Below, in pieces: positions 1 through 8,773 of a stretch of DNA of 64,000 nt. Both the position numbers and the translations under genes were made by a program. Source of the DNA: an uncultured Kangiella sp. (lineage in GTDB: Bacteria > Pseudomonadota > Gammaproteobacteria > Enterobacterales > Kangiellaceae). The stretch covers positions 107,661 through 171,660 of the forward strand of contig CATNCP010000001.1 in the NCBI GenBank assembly GCA_950096615.1, written 5' to 3'. Every line of letters starts with the position of its first letter. Position 1 is the first letter of the stretch. The notes under the pieces were generated by a model that worked only from the letters and a program-made list of their open reading frames with translations, was not told the DNA's origin and searched no databases.

Positions 1-369
1 GAGGGGCCTGGTGAAGTATTGTTTAGCTCTAGATTTTATCAAGGCTGTAAAAACAGCCTGAGTGACGGCGGTATTTTAGCCACTCAGAACGGCGTCAGCT
101 TCATGCAAATTGATGAAGTCAAAACCACGTTCAATCGTTTTGAAGGCTTATTCAACGATCGTTGGTTTTATGCAGCGCCAGTGCCGACCTATATTGGCGG
201 CATTATGACACTAGCCTGGGGCACGGATAATGAAGCCTTGCGTCAACAGTCGGTAGAGGAAATACGCGAACGATTTACACAGAGCAACATCAAGACCCGG
301 TATTACACGCCGGAGCTTCATGTCGCCAGCTTTGCTTTACCCCAATATGTCGTCGATGTACTCAAGTAA
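1..369 (+). CDS. speE: Spermidine synthase, C-terminal part (5' end outside window)
   Basis: Polyamine aminopropyltransferase, which moves an aminopropyl group from decarboxylated S-adenosylmethionine to putrescine to make spermidine in the cytoplasm. The reading frame is open from base 1 and codes for 122 residues before the TAA. Family landmarks are visible: EVLFSSRFYQ, then GVSFMQIDEV, then PVPTYIGGIMTLAWG, the last being the conserved C-terminal region. The nucleotide-binding core lies upstream of the window. An in-frame ATG-like start at 19 is internal and should not be used. It sits directly ahead of speA, aguA and aguB, which make its putrescine substrate, although a terminator separates it from speA. 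Confidence 0.9.
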   Translation, partial: EGPGEVLFSSRFYQGCKNSLSDGGILATQNGVSFMQIDEVKTTFNRFEGLFNDRWFYAAPVPTYIGGIMTLAWGTDNEALRQQSVEEIRERFTQSNIKTRYYTPELHVASFALPQYVVDVLK

Positions 370-389
370 CCTCACGACAAAGGTCAAAC

Positions 390-416
390 AAGGCGGGCTT
401 CTAGCACCGCCTTTTT
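390..416 (+). terminator. Intrinsic terminator after speE
   Basis: The arms AAGGCGG (390-396) and CCGCCTT (407-413) enclose an inner GCT/AGC pairing and are followed by a run of Ts. It ends the speE transcript 20 bases after the stop codon and so separates speE from speA. Confidence 0.8.
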
Positions 417-557
417 TGTGCCTGTATTTTTTGTAATAACAAGTAATAGTTAACAAAGATTCCTTAACAAGAGACTGGGTTTACCCTATTTTATCAATAC
501 ACTAGCCTTTATACTGTGGACAACACGCGGCTAGATTGAACGGAGACATAACAGCGA

Positions 558-2483
558 ATGACTGTTCAAACAAACGATTGGTCGATCGAGCAAGCACGCT
601 CGTTTTATAACCTTCCTTATTGGAGTGATGGTTATTTTGATCTTAACAATGATGGTGAGTTAACGGTGTCTCCTGACAAGAGTCGCGCGGAGCTGACCTT
701 TTCCTTGTCGTCTGTGTGCAAAGAATTACAGAGTCGCGGTTTTCAAATGCCCGCCCTGCTTCGCTTTGGCGATATCGTGCATAATCGCGTCAACAGCTTG
801 TGCCAAGCGTTTAATCAGGCCATCAGCGAACTAGAATACAACGGCAAATATACGGTGTGTTACCCGATTAAGGTTAACCAGCAACGTCGTGTGGTCGAAG
901 AAATCGTCAAAAGCCAAGCCAGTATCAGCAAAGAGGCCAAGCAAATCGGCCTTGAAGCAGGTAGTAAGCCTGAGCTAATGGCTGTTTTGGCCATGTCTGA
1001 AAACACCAACTCAACGATTGTGTGTAATGGCTATAAAGATCGTGAATATATCCGTGCGGCTTTGATAGGCTCAGAGCTAGGCCACAAAGTTTATATTGTG
1101 ATTGAAAAGCTTTCTGAGTTGCACCTTCTTCTGGAAGAAGCTGAAGGTATGGGTATAAAGCCGACCATTGGCGTGCGTGCCCGCTTAGCGTCTAAGGGTG
1201 AGTCGAAATGGCAAACCTCCGGTGGTGATCATTCTAAATTTGGGTTATCCGCCAGCCAGATTCTTCGCTTGGTTGAGACATTACAAGAACACCAGCAACT
1301 GGATATTTTCCAGTTGCTACACTTCCACTTAGGTTCGCAAATCACCTCGATTCACGACATCCGCAATGCGCTGAAAGAATGTGCGCGTTTTTATGCTGAG
1401 TTACATAAACTGGGCGTGCCGATTACCACGGTCGATGTTGGCGGCGGCTTAGGTGTTGATTACGAAGGTACACACAGCCAAAGCCACTGCTCGATGAACT
1501 ATACACTCGAAGAATACGCTTACAACGTGGTCAACGGGTTCTATGAAGTCGCCGCTCAGCAAAATCTGCCACACCCGAATATTATTACCGAGTCTGGTCG
1601 AGCCTTAACGGCCCATCATGCAGTATTAATCGCCAACGTGATCGATGCTGAGTCGCCAACAAAGCATCAAGTTGATGCGCCTAGCGACGAGGCTCCAACC
1701 GTCCTACAGCATCTATGGACAACCTATCAGGAAGTATTGTCCGGCGATAATGATCGCTTAATACAGGCGCATCATGAGGCTGGTTATTACTTAAACGAAG
1801 CGCAAGGCATGTTTAGTCACCAAGTACTCAGTCTTGGCGATCGAGCTGTGGCTGAGCGTTTACATCGCTTGATTTTATTAACCATTAAGCAGCGTTTACA
1901 GCCAGAAACTCAGGAACAAGAGAATATACTGTCTGGTTTGAATGAGCAGTTAGCGAGTAAGTATTTCGTTAACTTCTCGATTTTCCAGTCGCTTCCAGAT
2001 GCTTGGGCCATTGATCAAATCTTCCCTGTTATGCCGCTAAAAGGCTTGCATGAAGAACCGACTGAAAGTGCCATTATTCAAGACATTACTTGTGACAGTG
2101 ATGGCTTATTGGAACAGTACGTCAATAATCATGGCATTACTCCAACCATCCAGCTACCCGAGTACCAGCATGGTGAAGAATACCTCTTGGGCTTCTTCCT
2201 AGTCGGTGCGTACCAAGAAATCCTTGGGGATATGCATAATCTGTTTGGCGATACACACACCATTGATTTGCGTGTTGCTGATAATGGCGAGCTAGAAATC
2301 TACAATACGGATTACGGCTCTGGGGTTGATGAGCTTTTAGATTATGTCGATTTTGATGCAAAATCATTACTGGAGTCTTACCGTCGCCAGTTAAAAGCTA
2401 GCGAATTAGAACTCACACAACAGCGCCAATACCTCGCCGAACTGCGCGAAGGTATTTATGGTTACAGTTATCTTGAAGACTAG
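558..2483 (+). CDS. speA: Biosynthetic arginine decarboxylase
   Basis: PLP-dependent fold-III decarboxylase converting arginine to agmatine, the first step of the agmatine route to putrescine. The 641-residue length is normal for SpeA. The PLP lysine is K105 in YPIKVNQ. The barrel carries HFHLGSQI, the glycine-rich VDVGGGLGVDYEG and ESGRALTAHH. The catalytic CDSDG motif lies near residue 512, and GAYQEILGDMHNLFGD follows. The start ATG is preceded by CGGAGA about 10 bases upstream. The gene leads a same-strand cluster with aguA (33 bases downstream) and aguB, so agmatine made here is processed by its neighbours. No signal peptide is visible. Confidence 0.96.
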   Translation: MTVQTNDWSIEQARSFYNLPYWSDGYFDLNNDGELTVSPDKSRAELTFSLSSVCKELQSRGFQMPALLRFGDIVHNRVNSLCQAFNQAISELEYNGKYTVCYPIKVNQQRRVVEEIVKSQASISKEAKQIGLEAGSKPELMAVLAMSENTNSTIVCNGYKDREYIRAALIGSELGHKVYIVIEKLSELHLLLEEAEGMGIKPTIGVRARLASKGESKWQTSGGDHSKFGLSASQILRLVETLQEHQQLDIFQLLHFHLGSQITSIHDIRNALKECARFYAELHKLGVPITTVDVGGGLGVDYEGTHSQSHCSMNYTLEEYAYNVVNGFYEVAAQQNLPHPNIITESGRALTAHHAVLIANVIDAESPTKHQVDAPSDEAPTVLQHLWTTYQEVLSGDNDRLIQAHHEAGYYLNEAQGMFSHQVLSLGDRAVAERLHRLILLTIKQRLQPETQEQENILSGLNEQLASKYFVNFSIFQSLPDAWAIDQIFPVMPLKGLHEEPTESAIIQDITCDSDGLLEQYVNNHGITPTIQLPEYQHGEEYLLGFFLVGAYQEILGDMHNLFGDTHTIDLRVADNGELEIYNTDYGSGVDELLDYVDFDAKSLLESYRRQLKASELELTQQRQYLAELREGIYGYSYLED

Positions 2484-2516
2484 CTATAGAAGATAGTTAG
2501 CAGATTAAGGAAAGAC

Positions 2517-3527
2517 ATGAGTCAATTAACGAAACGCCGCTGGCCAGCAGAATGGGAAAAGCACCAAGCCACTTGGATGGCTTGGCCTTGCCGCGAAGAA
2601 ATCTGGAGCAATGGCTTAGAAAAAGCGCGTCACGCTTTTGCAAAGGTAGCCAATACCATTTCCGAGTATGAGCCTGTTAATATGATTGTACGTGCTGAGG
2701 ATGCCCCTTCAGCACAAAAACTTCTAAACTCAGATATAGAGATCCACTTTTTTGACCTTGATGATAGTTGGGCTCGTGATATTTCGCCGCTATGGGTCGA
2801 AGAACAGTTAGATGGTGCTGAACATTCTCTAGCGTTGAAGTTTATCTTTAACGCTTGGGGTAACAAATTTGAATCTTACGCACACGATGCCAAGGTTGCT
2901 GAGCACATTACCCAAATCGCGCACTCTAAAGTCGAAACGCATGACGTTGTGCTCGAAGGTGGCTCTATTCATGGCAATGGTCAAGGAACCTTGTTGACGA
3001 CCAAAGAGTGTTTATTGAATCCAAAACGTAACCCACAGTTGAGCCAAGATGATATCGAGTCATTCTTACTTAAGACCTTTGGCGCCAAAGCCGTTATTTG
3101 GCTCAATAAAGGACTGTATGGTGATGTCGATACTGACGGTCATATTGATAATATCGCCTGCTTTGTGGATGATAAAACAGTTCTTACACAAAGCACAGAT
3201 GACCGCGACAGCGAAAACTTTGATATTTACCACGAGAACCGCGAAATTATTAAAGACGCTGGTATGGAGTTAATCGAAATTCCAGAGCCAGATGCTCGAT
3301 ATAGTGATGGGCAGCGTGTGCCTCTATCTTATATCAACTATTATATTGCCAATGATTTAGTTGTTCTGCCCTCTTTTGGGTGCAAGCAAGATCAGGCGGC
3401 TATGTCAATCTTAAGGAACTTATACCCTAAGCGTGATATTAAGCAACTTGATGCCAATGAAATCTTAGTAGGCGGCGGTGGGATTCACTGTATCACCATG
3501 CAACAGCCGCTAATTAAAAGCTCTTAA
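2517..3527 (+). CDS. aguA: Agmatine deiminase
   Basis: Hydrolyses agmatine to N-carbamoylputrescine and ammonia. The 336-residue protein has the guanidine-modifying (pentein) fold motifs of the family: WARDISPLW near residue 83, GGSIHGNGQGT, DGHIDNIACF near residue 208, and the nucleophilic cysteine C325 in GGGGIHC near the C-terminus. A good Shine-Dalgarno sequence (AAGGAAAG) lies 4 bases before the ATG. It stands between speA and aguB with short gaps, so the three genes are very likely one operon converting arginine to putrescine without ornithine. No arginase or ornithine decarboxylase gene is visible in the window. Confidence 0.95.
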   Translation: MSQLTKRRWPAEWEKHQATWMAWPCREEIWSNGLEKARHAFAKVANTISEYEPVNMIVRAEDAPSAQKLLNSDIEIHFFDLDDSWARDISPLWVEEQLDGAEHSLALKFIFNAWGNKFESYAHDAKVAEHITQIAHSKVETHDVVLEGGSIHGNGQGTLLTTKECLLNPKRNPQLSQDDIESFLLKTFGAKAVIWLNKGLYGDVDTDGHIDNIACFVDDKTVLTQSTDDRDSENFDIYHENREIIKDAGMELIEIPEPDARYSDGQRVPLSYINYYIANDLVVLPSFGCKQDQAAMSILRNLYPKRDIKQLDANEILVGGGGIHCITMQQPLIKSS

Positions 3528-3541
3528 CGTGAGATAACATC

Positions 3542-4399
3542 ATGCGAAACGTAACTTTTGCTGCCAGCCAATTCGCCGTCACTGATAACTTTGACGAGAA
3601 CTTGAGTCTCGGCGAGTCGCTAATCAGAGAAGCTGCGTCACAAGGCGCACAGGCTATATTATTACAAGAACTCTTCGCGGGCTTTTACTGGTGCAAAGAC
3701 CAAGACCCGAAGTATTTTGACTGGGCTGAGCCTTTTGACAGCAGTAAAGTATTACAGCACTTTTCTAAACTTGCCAAAGAACTTGGTGTGGTATTGCCCA
3801 TTAGCTACTTTGAGAAATCAGGCAATGCTCACTTTAATTCACTGGCCATGATTGATGCCGATGGCACTATTTTAGACAACTATCGTAAAGCTCATATTCC
3901 CGACGGCCCTGGCTATCAAGAGAAGTTTTACTTTAGCCCTGGTGATACAGGCTTTAAGGTATGGGAGACTAAATTTGGTCGTTTAGGTGCAGCTATCTGC
4001 TGGGATCAGTGGTTTCCAGAAACGGCCAGAGTGCTAGCGTTAAAAGGTGCAGAAGCTATCTTCTACCCCACGGCGATTGGCAGCGAGCCGCAAGATCCCG
4101 AGTGGGATTCTCGACGCCACTGGCAACGCGTTATGCAAGGTCATAGTGGCGCCAACATGGTGCCGGTAATTGCTTCCAACCGTATCGGTACAGAGCAAGG
4201 TGAAGCCTGCGATATCACCTTCTACGGCTCATCATTTATTACGGATAACTTTGGCGAAAAAGTTCAAGAAATGGACAAAACGTCTCAAGGCATTATTATA
4301 CAAGAGTTTGGTTTAGATTTACTGGCTAAACAGCGTTCCAGCTGGGGCTTGTTTAGAGATCGACGCCCAGAGCATTATCAAAGAATCACATCACTTTAG
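3542..4399 (+). CDS. aguB: N-carbamoylputrescine amidase
   Basis: Nitrilase-superfamily enzyme that hydrolyses N-carbamoylputrescine to putrescine, CO2 and ammonia. The 285-residue length fits AguB. The Glu-Lys-Cys triad is intact: E43 (LLQELFAG), K116 (NYRKAHIPDGPGYQEKFYF) and C153 (AAICWDQWFPE). The GYQEKFYF stretch is characteristic of plant and bacterial carbamoylputrescine amidases. It begins 14 bases after aguA and is the last gene of the speA-aguA-aguB cluster, followed by a long inverted repeat. The product is the substrate of the upstream spermidine synthase. Confidence 0.95.
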   Translation: MRNVTFAASQFAVTDNFDENLSLGESLIREAASQGAQAILLQELFAGFYWCKDQDPKYFDWAEPFDSSKVLQHFSKLAKELGVVLPISYFEKSGNAHFNSLAMIDADGTILDNYRKAHIPDGPGYQEKFYFSPGDTGFKVWETKFGRLGAAICWDQWFPETARVLALKGAEAIFYPTAIGSEPQDPEWDSRRHWQRVMQGHSGANMVPVIASNRIGTEQGEACDITFYGSSFITDNFGEKVQEMDKTSQGIIIQEFGLDLLAKQRSSWGLFRDRRPEHYQRITSL

Positions 4400-4406
4400 T
4401 TAAATT

Positions 4407-4434
4407 CGTCATTCCCGCGCACGTGGGAATGACG
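4407..4434. repeat. dRS3-like inverted repeat downstream of aguB
   Basis: CGTCATTCCC (4407-4416) and GGGAATGACG (4425-4434) form a perfect 10-bp stem with an 8-base loop. The core ATTCCC-N8-GGGAAT equals the consensus I recall for neisserial dRS3 repeats and related proteobacterial REP-like elements. It lies 7 bases after the aguB stop and could also act as a transcript end, but no U tract follows. Only one copy was noticed in the window. Confidence 0.6.
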
Positions 4435-4470
4435 ATATTATTAATGATAGCAATTATCTAGTAGCAGCAA

Positions 4471-4842
4471 TTATTTCACCTGCCACAACTCGATCTTGTT
4501 ACCTTCAGGATCCATAAACCACGCAAAAATACCCATCTCATCTTCACAAGGCTCACCAACTAATTTGCCGCCGGCCTTCTCGACCTGCTGTAAACACTGA
4601 TGAATATCATCCACGATAAAATTCAACATAAATGCTTTATCAGAAGGCTCAAAGTAATCCGTATCCTCTTTAAAAGGCCCCCAAACGGTACAAGCTTTCT
4701 CAGGTGCATCTTTTTGTAAGAAATGCGAGCCGCCATAACTTGGATCGATACTAAAGCCCAAAGTATCTTTATACCACTTGCCTAACGCGTCTCGATCCTT
4801 AGACTTAAAGAAAACGCCACCAATACCGACAACTTTACCCAT
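4471..4842 (-). CDS. Glyoxalase/bleomycin-resistance (VOC) family protein
   Basis: A 123-residue single-domain protein of the vicinal oxygen chelate superfamily, with the characteristic start (GIGGVFFKSKDRDALGKWYKDTLGF) and end (GIFAWFMDPEGNKIELWQ). The terminal glutamate in IELWQ is a usual metal ligand of this fold. VOC members include glyoxalase I-like enzymes, dioxygenases and resistance proteins, and the sequence does not decide among them. The start codon lies 1 base after the stop of the rhodanese lipoprotein gene, so the two are almost certainly cotranscribed leftward. Confidence 0.8.
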   Translation of the reverse strand: MGKVVGIGGVFFKSKDRDALGKWYKDTLGFSIDPSYGGSHFLQKDAPEKACTVWGPFKEDTDYFEPSDKAFMLNFIVDDIHQCLQQVEKAGGKLVGEPCEDEMGIFAWFMDPEGNKIELWQVK

Positions 4843-4843
4843 A

Positions 4844-5542
4844 CTAATCTTCCTCAGTCATTAGACGTTCTACCGTCGCTTGATCAACACCATTGATGAC
4901 ATTGCTATAACCCAATTGATTTAATGTTGCTTTAGCTTTACCCGCACGGTTCCCACTTCGGCAGTAAACCACCACAAGTTGGTCTTTATCAAAATCTAAT
5001 TCTGTAGCACGTTCAGAAATTTCATCATAGGGAATATGAGTTGCTTGTGGATAGTGGCCACTATCGAACTCCTGCTGGGTCCGAACATCCATGACCACAG
5101 CGCCACTAAGTTCTTCGCCCTCCATTACAATAAAGTGTGCCTTATAACTGGCGGGGTTAATTTTAATATTCGTTGCTGGATAGGGTTTCAAGAAGCCTAA
5201 CTGTACTGTCATATCTTGAATTTGCAGACTCTTCTTAGAATCAGCTCCACCAATCGTCATCACTTTCTGAATAGGCGTTTCATCCAGAGTGTAATTGACA
5301 ACAACTTCCGCACTTCCCTGATGAATACACTGGGCACCTTTAGGACATCGTGAGTCTTGCTTGACTCGCTCAAATTGAAACTCTACATCATTGAACAAAA
5401 CTTTTTCACCAGCTTCTAAAGTAAAGTCTCTTGGCAGTTCAGAACTAGAAAAGTCAGAACTTTCCTCATCTAAACTATCGGCGCGACAGCCCAGGGTCAC
5501 AAGGGCAATCACTAGAATCATCACTAAACGCTTTAAACTCAT
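4844..5542 (-). CDS. Putative lipoprotein with C-terminal rhodanese domain
   Basis: A 232-residue exported protein. Residues 1-19 form a signal peptide ending in LVTLGC, an imperfect lipobox with C19 as the lipidation candidate. Residues about 35-145 form a domain with the cysteine pair in DSRCPKGAQC, a pattern seen in uncharacterised periplasmic proteins. Residues about 146-228 form a single rhodanese domain with catalytic cysteine C194 in the loop YCRSGNRAG. Rhodaneses carry sulfane sulfur as a cysteine persulfide, and the periplasmic substrate here is unknown. It is the first gene of a two-gene leftward unit with the VOC protein. Confidence 0.78.
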   Translation of the reverse strand: MSLKRLVMILVIALVTLGCRADSLDEESSDFSSSELPRDFTLEAGEKVLFNDVEFQFERVKQDSRCPKGAQCIHQGSAEVVVNYTLDETPIQKVMTIGGADSKKSLQIQDMTVQLGFLKPYPATNIKINPASYKAHFIVMEGEELSGAVVMDVRTQQEFDSGHYPQATHIPYDEISERATELDFDKDQLVVVYCRSGNRAGKAKATLNQLGYSNVINGVDQATVERLMTEED

Positions 5543-5607
5543 GGCGTTACTCCTTTATAAAAATCAATAAAAGCATTGTTGACGTTGAAAAAAGAAAAAG
5601 CAAGGAA

Positions 5608-5683
5608 TGGCGTCCCCACCAGGACTCGAACCTGGAGCTTAGGCTTAGGAGGCCCATGATTTATCCAGTTAATCGATGGGGAC
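5608..5683 (-). tRNA. tRNA-Arg(CCU)
   Basis: Read leftward, the 76-base gene folds as a complete cloverleaf. The acceptor arms are GTCCCCA and TGGGGAC. The D arm is GATT/AATC. The anticodon loop CTCCTAA gives anticodon CCU, which reads AGG. The T arm is CCAGG/CCTGG with TTCGAGT, the discriminator is G, and CCA is encoded. The layout matches Escherichia coli tRNA-Arg(CCU), with the same four-base variable loop. It lies between the rhodanese gene and the LysR gene. No integrase or duplicated 3' end was noticed, so there is no sign of use as an attachment site. Confidence 0.94.
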
Positions 5684-5765
5684 GCAGAATGTTAAACACG
5701 TATCAAGTTTTACCGACTTAACAGCTACCGCTATTATATTCATAGGAAAGAAAAGATAAATGCTA

Positions 5766-6632
5766 TCAATGAATATTTGCTACTAAGTAATCAATCAGTA
5801 CCCGTAATTTAGGCGACATAAATCGGTTTTGCGGATATACCGCCCAAATTCCTTCTTCTGGAATCCGGTAAGTTTCGAGTAGCGGTATCAATTTATTATT
5901 ATCTAAATACCGTCGAGTATAATAATCAGGGAGCTGAACAATACCAATACTTTTTAAGGCTGCTTGAGTTAATCCAAAACCACTGTTGTAACGTAAACTG
6001 CCACTAACTTTAATGTTCTTTTCTTTTCCATCAAGATTAAACCGCCAATAATCAAGCGTGCCTAGCAGACAGTTATGATTAGCAAGCTCCGATAAGGTAT
6101 GAGGTGTTCCGTACTTTTCAATATAACGTGGCGAGGCACACACATAATTCGAGCGTTTGCTTAACTTTCTAGCCATTAATGTGGAATCTTTTAAATCACC
6201 AATCCTTATCGCTAGATCGTAGCCTTCTTCAACAATATCGATTCTTTTATTGGTTAAATAGGCGTCCACTTTGACATCTGGGTAATCAAGCACAAACTCA
6301 TTAATCAGTGGCAAAATAACTTGCTCGCCATAAGTCACGGTTGCGGTAATTTTTATGGTTCCTTGGGGTTTGCTCTGTAAGTTCAGCAACTCGTCTTCCG
6401 CATGTTGCAAACCATCCAACACCGCCCTGCAATGTTGATAATAAACACTGCCTTCTTGCGTAATAGTTACCGTTCTTGTGGTTCGATACAGCAGTTTTAC
6501 CCCAAGTCGAGCTTCAAGCTGGCTGATCTGCCGACTGACTTGAGCGGTTGATAAATCAAGTTTACGAGCTGCCGCTGTAAAGCTGCCCTCTTCTGCAACA
6601 GCGACAAATTCTGAGATTCCTTGCCACTTCAT
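5766..6632 (-). CDS. LysR-family transcriptional regulator
   Basis: A LysR-type regulator of 288 residues when started at the ATG at 6632. The N-terminal winged helix-turn-helix begins KWQGISEFVAVAEEGSFTAAARKL, and SRQISQLEARLG is the recognition helix region. The C-terminal two thirds are the effector-binding domain. The longer frame to 6692 adds 20 hydrophobic residues unlike any LysR N-terminus and would cover the palindrome upstream, so the internal start is preferred. The gene is divergent from frmA, which is its most probable target. The CrgA/DsdC-like subgroup is plausible, and the effector is unknown. Confidence 0.88.
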   Translation of the reverse strand: MKWQGISEFVAVAEEGSFTAAARKLDLSTAQVSRQISQLEARLGVKLLYRTTRTVTITQEGSVYYQHCRAVLDGLQHAEDELLNLQSKPQGTIKITATVTYGEQVILPLINEFVLDYPDVKVDAYLTNKRIDIVEEGYDLAIRIGDLKDSTLMARKLSKRSNYVCASPRYIEKYGTPHTLSELANHNCLLGTLDYWRFNLDGKEKNIKVSGSLRYNSGFGLTQAALKSIGIVQLPDYYTRRYLDNNKLIPLLETYRIPEEGIWAVYPQNRFMSPKLRVLIDYLVANIH

Positions 6633-6647
6633 ATTATTACCATATAT

Positions 6648-6665
6648 TATTACATTTATGTAATA
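6648..6665. promoter_or_regulatory. Perfect palindrome in the LysR-frmA divergent promoter region
   Basis: TATTACAT-TT-ATGTAATA is a perfect inverted repeat of 8-bp arms around 2 bases, inside the 111-base space between the LysR gene and frmA. It starts 15 bases upstream of the LysR start codon, where an autoregulatory site would be expected. Its role as a LysR operator is inference from position and symmetry. Confidence 0.5.
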
Positions 6666-6677
6666 GTGATTTGATAA

Positions 6678-7868
<1,191 letters not shown>

Positions 7869-7902
7869 ATAAAGATTAGGCTTTAAGACTAAGGTATAGA
7901 AT

Positions 7903-8739
7903 ATGACTATAGAAAACTTAAGCTCAAACAAATCGTTTGGTGGCTGGCACAAGCAATACAGTCACCAATCAAAGGCGCTTAATTGCAGTATGCAGTTCGC
8001 TATTTATTTACCGCCACAAGCCAGCGAATCAAACCCTGTGCCAGTGCTTTACTGGCTTTCAGGCCTAACTTGCACCGATGAAAACTTCATGCAGAAAGCT
8101 GGGGCACAACGAATTGCAGCAGAACTCGGTATTGCCATCGTAGCTCCAGACACAAGCCCTCGTGGCGATGATGTGGCCAATGATGATGCGTATGACCTTG
8201 GACAAGGTGCGGGCTTTTATATCAATGCCACACAAAGTCCTTGGGATAAACATTACCAAATGTACGACTACATCAATGATGAGTTGCCCGAAATCATTAA
8301 GCAAACCTTCCCTGTCAGTAACAAGTGGGCAATATCAGGACACTCAATGGGCGGACACGGTGCACTGATGATGGGCCTGCGCAACTCAGAAAAATACTCA
8401 TCGATATCTGCTTTCAGCCCCATAGTTAACCCTGTTAACTGCCCTTGGGGAGAAAAGGCTTTCACTGCTTATCTAGGAGATGATAAGGCAGATTGGCGAG
8501 AATACGACGCTACGGAGTTGTTGCGCAAAAACTCTGCTGAGATACCAACATTGATAGACCAAGGTTTATCAGACAACTTCCTAGCAGAGCAATTAAAGCC
8601 ACAAAATTTCGTAACAGTAGCCACAGAACAAGCCTTCCCGTTAACTTATAGAGAGCATGAAGGCTACGATCACAGTTACTACTTTATTATTAGTTTTATT
8701 GAAGACCACTTAAGGTTTCATGACAAACACTTAAATTAA
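7903..8739 (+). CDS. frmB: S-formylglutathione hydrolase
   Basis: Esterase-D-type serine hydrolase that splits S-formylglutathione into formate and glutathione, the second step after frmA. The 278-residue protein shows the family marker [13 protein letters not shown], the nucleophile S148 in [10 protein letters not shown], an aspartate in [11 protein letters not shown] and the histidine in [31 protein letters not shown] is also typical. There is no signal peptide. It is the second gene of the frmAB operon and is closed by a strong bidirectional terminator directly after the stop codon. Confidence 0.95.
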   Translation: MTIENLSSNKSFGGWHKQYSHQSKALNCSMQFAIYLPPQASESNPVPVLYWLSGLTCTDENFMQKAGAQRIAAELGIAIVAPDTSPRGDDVANDDAYDLGQGAGFYINATQSPWDKHYQMYDYINDELPEIIKQTFPVSNKWAISGHSMGGHGALMMGLRNSEKYSSISAFSPIVNPVNCPWGEKAFTAYLGDDKADWREYDATELLRKNSAEIPTLIDQGLSDNFLAEQLKPQNFVTVATEQAFPLTYREHEGYDHSYYFIISFIEDHLRFHDKHLN

Positions 8740-8747
8740 AGATATAA

Positions 8748-8772
8748 AAAAAGCCGCACGAAGCGGCTTTTT
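8748..8772. terminator. Bidirectional terminator between frmB and the S9 peptidase gene
   Basis: AAAAAGCCGC and GCGGCTTTTT enclose the loop ACGAA. A tract of A on one side and T on the other lets it serve both convergent genes, frmB rightward and the peptidase leftward. Confidence 0.88.
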
Positions 8773-8773
8773 A

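Noticed and set aside
5608..5683. tRNA-Arg as a possible integration site
   Set aside because: No integrase, no direct repeat of the tRNA 3' end and ordinary neighbours.
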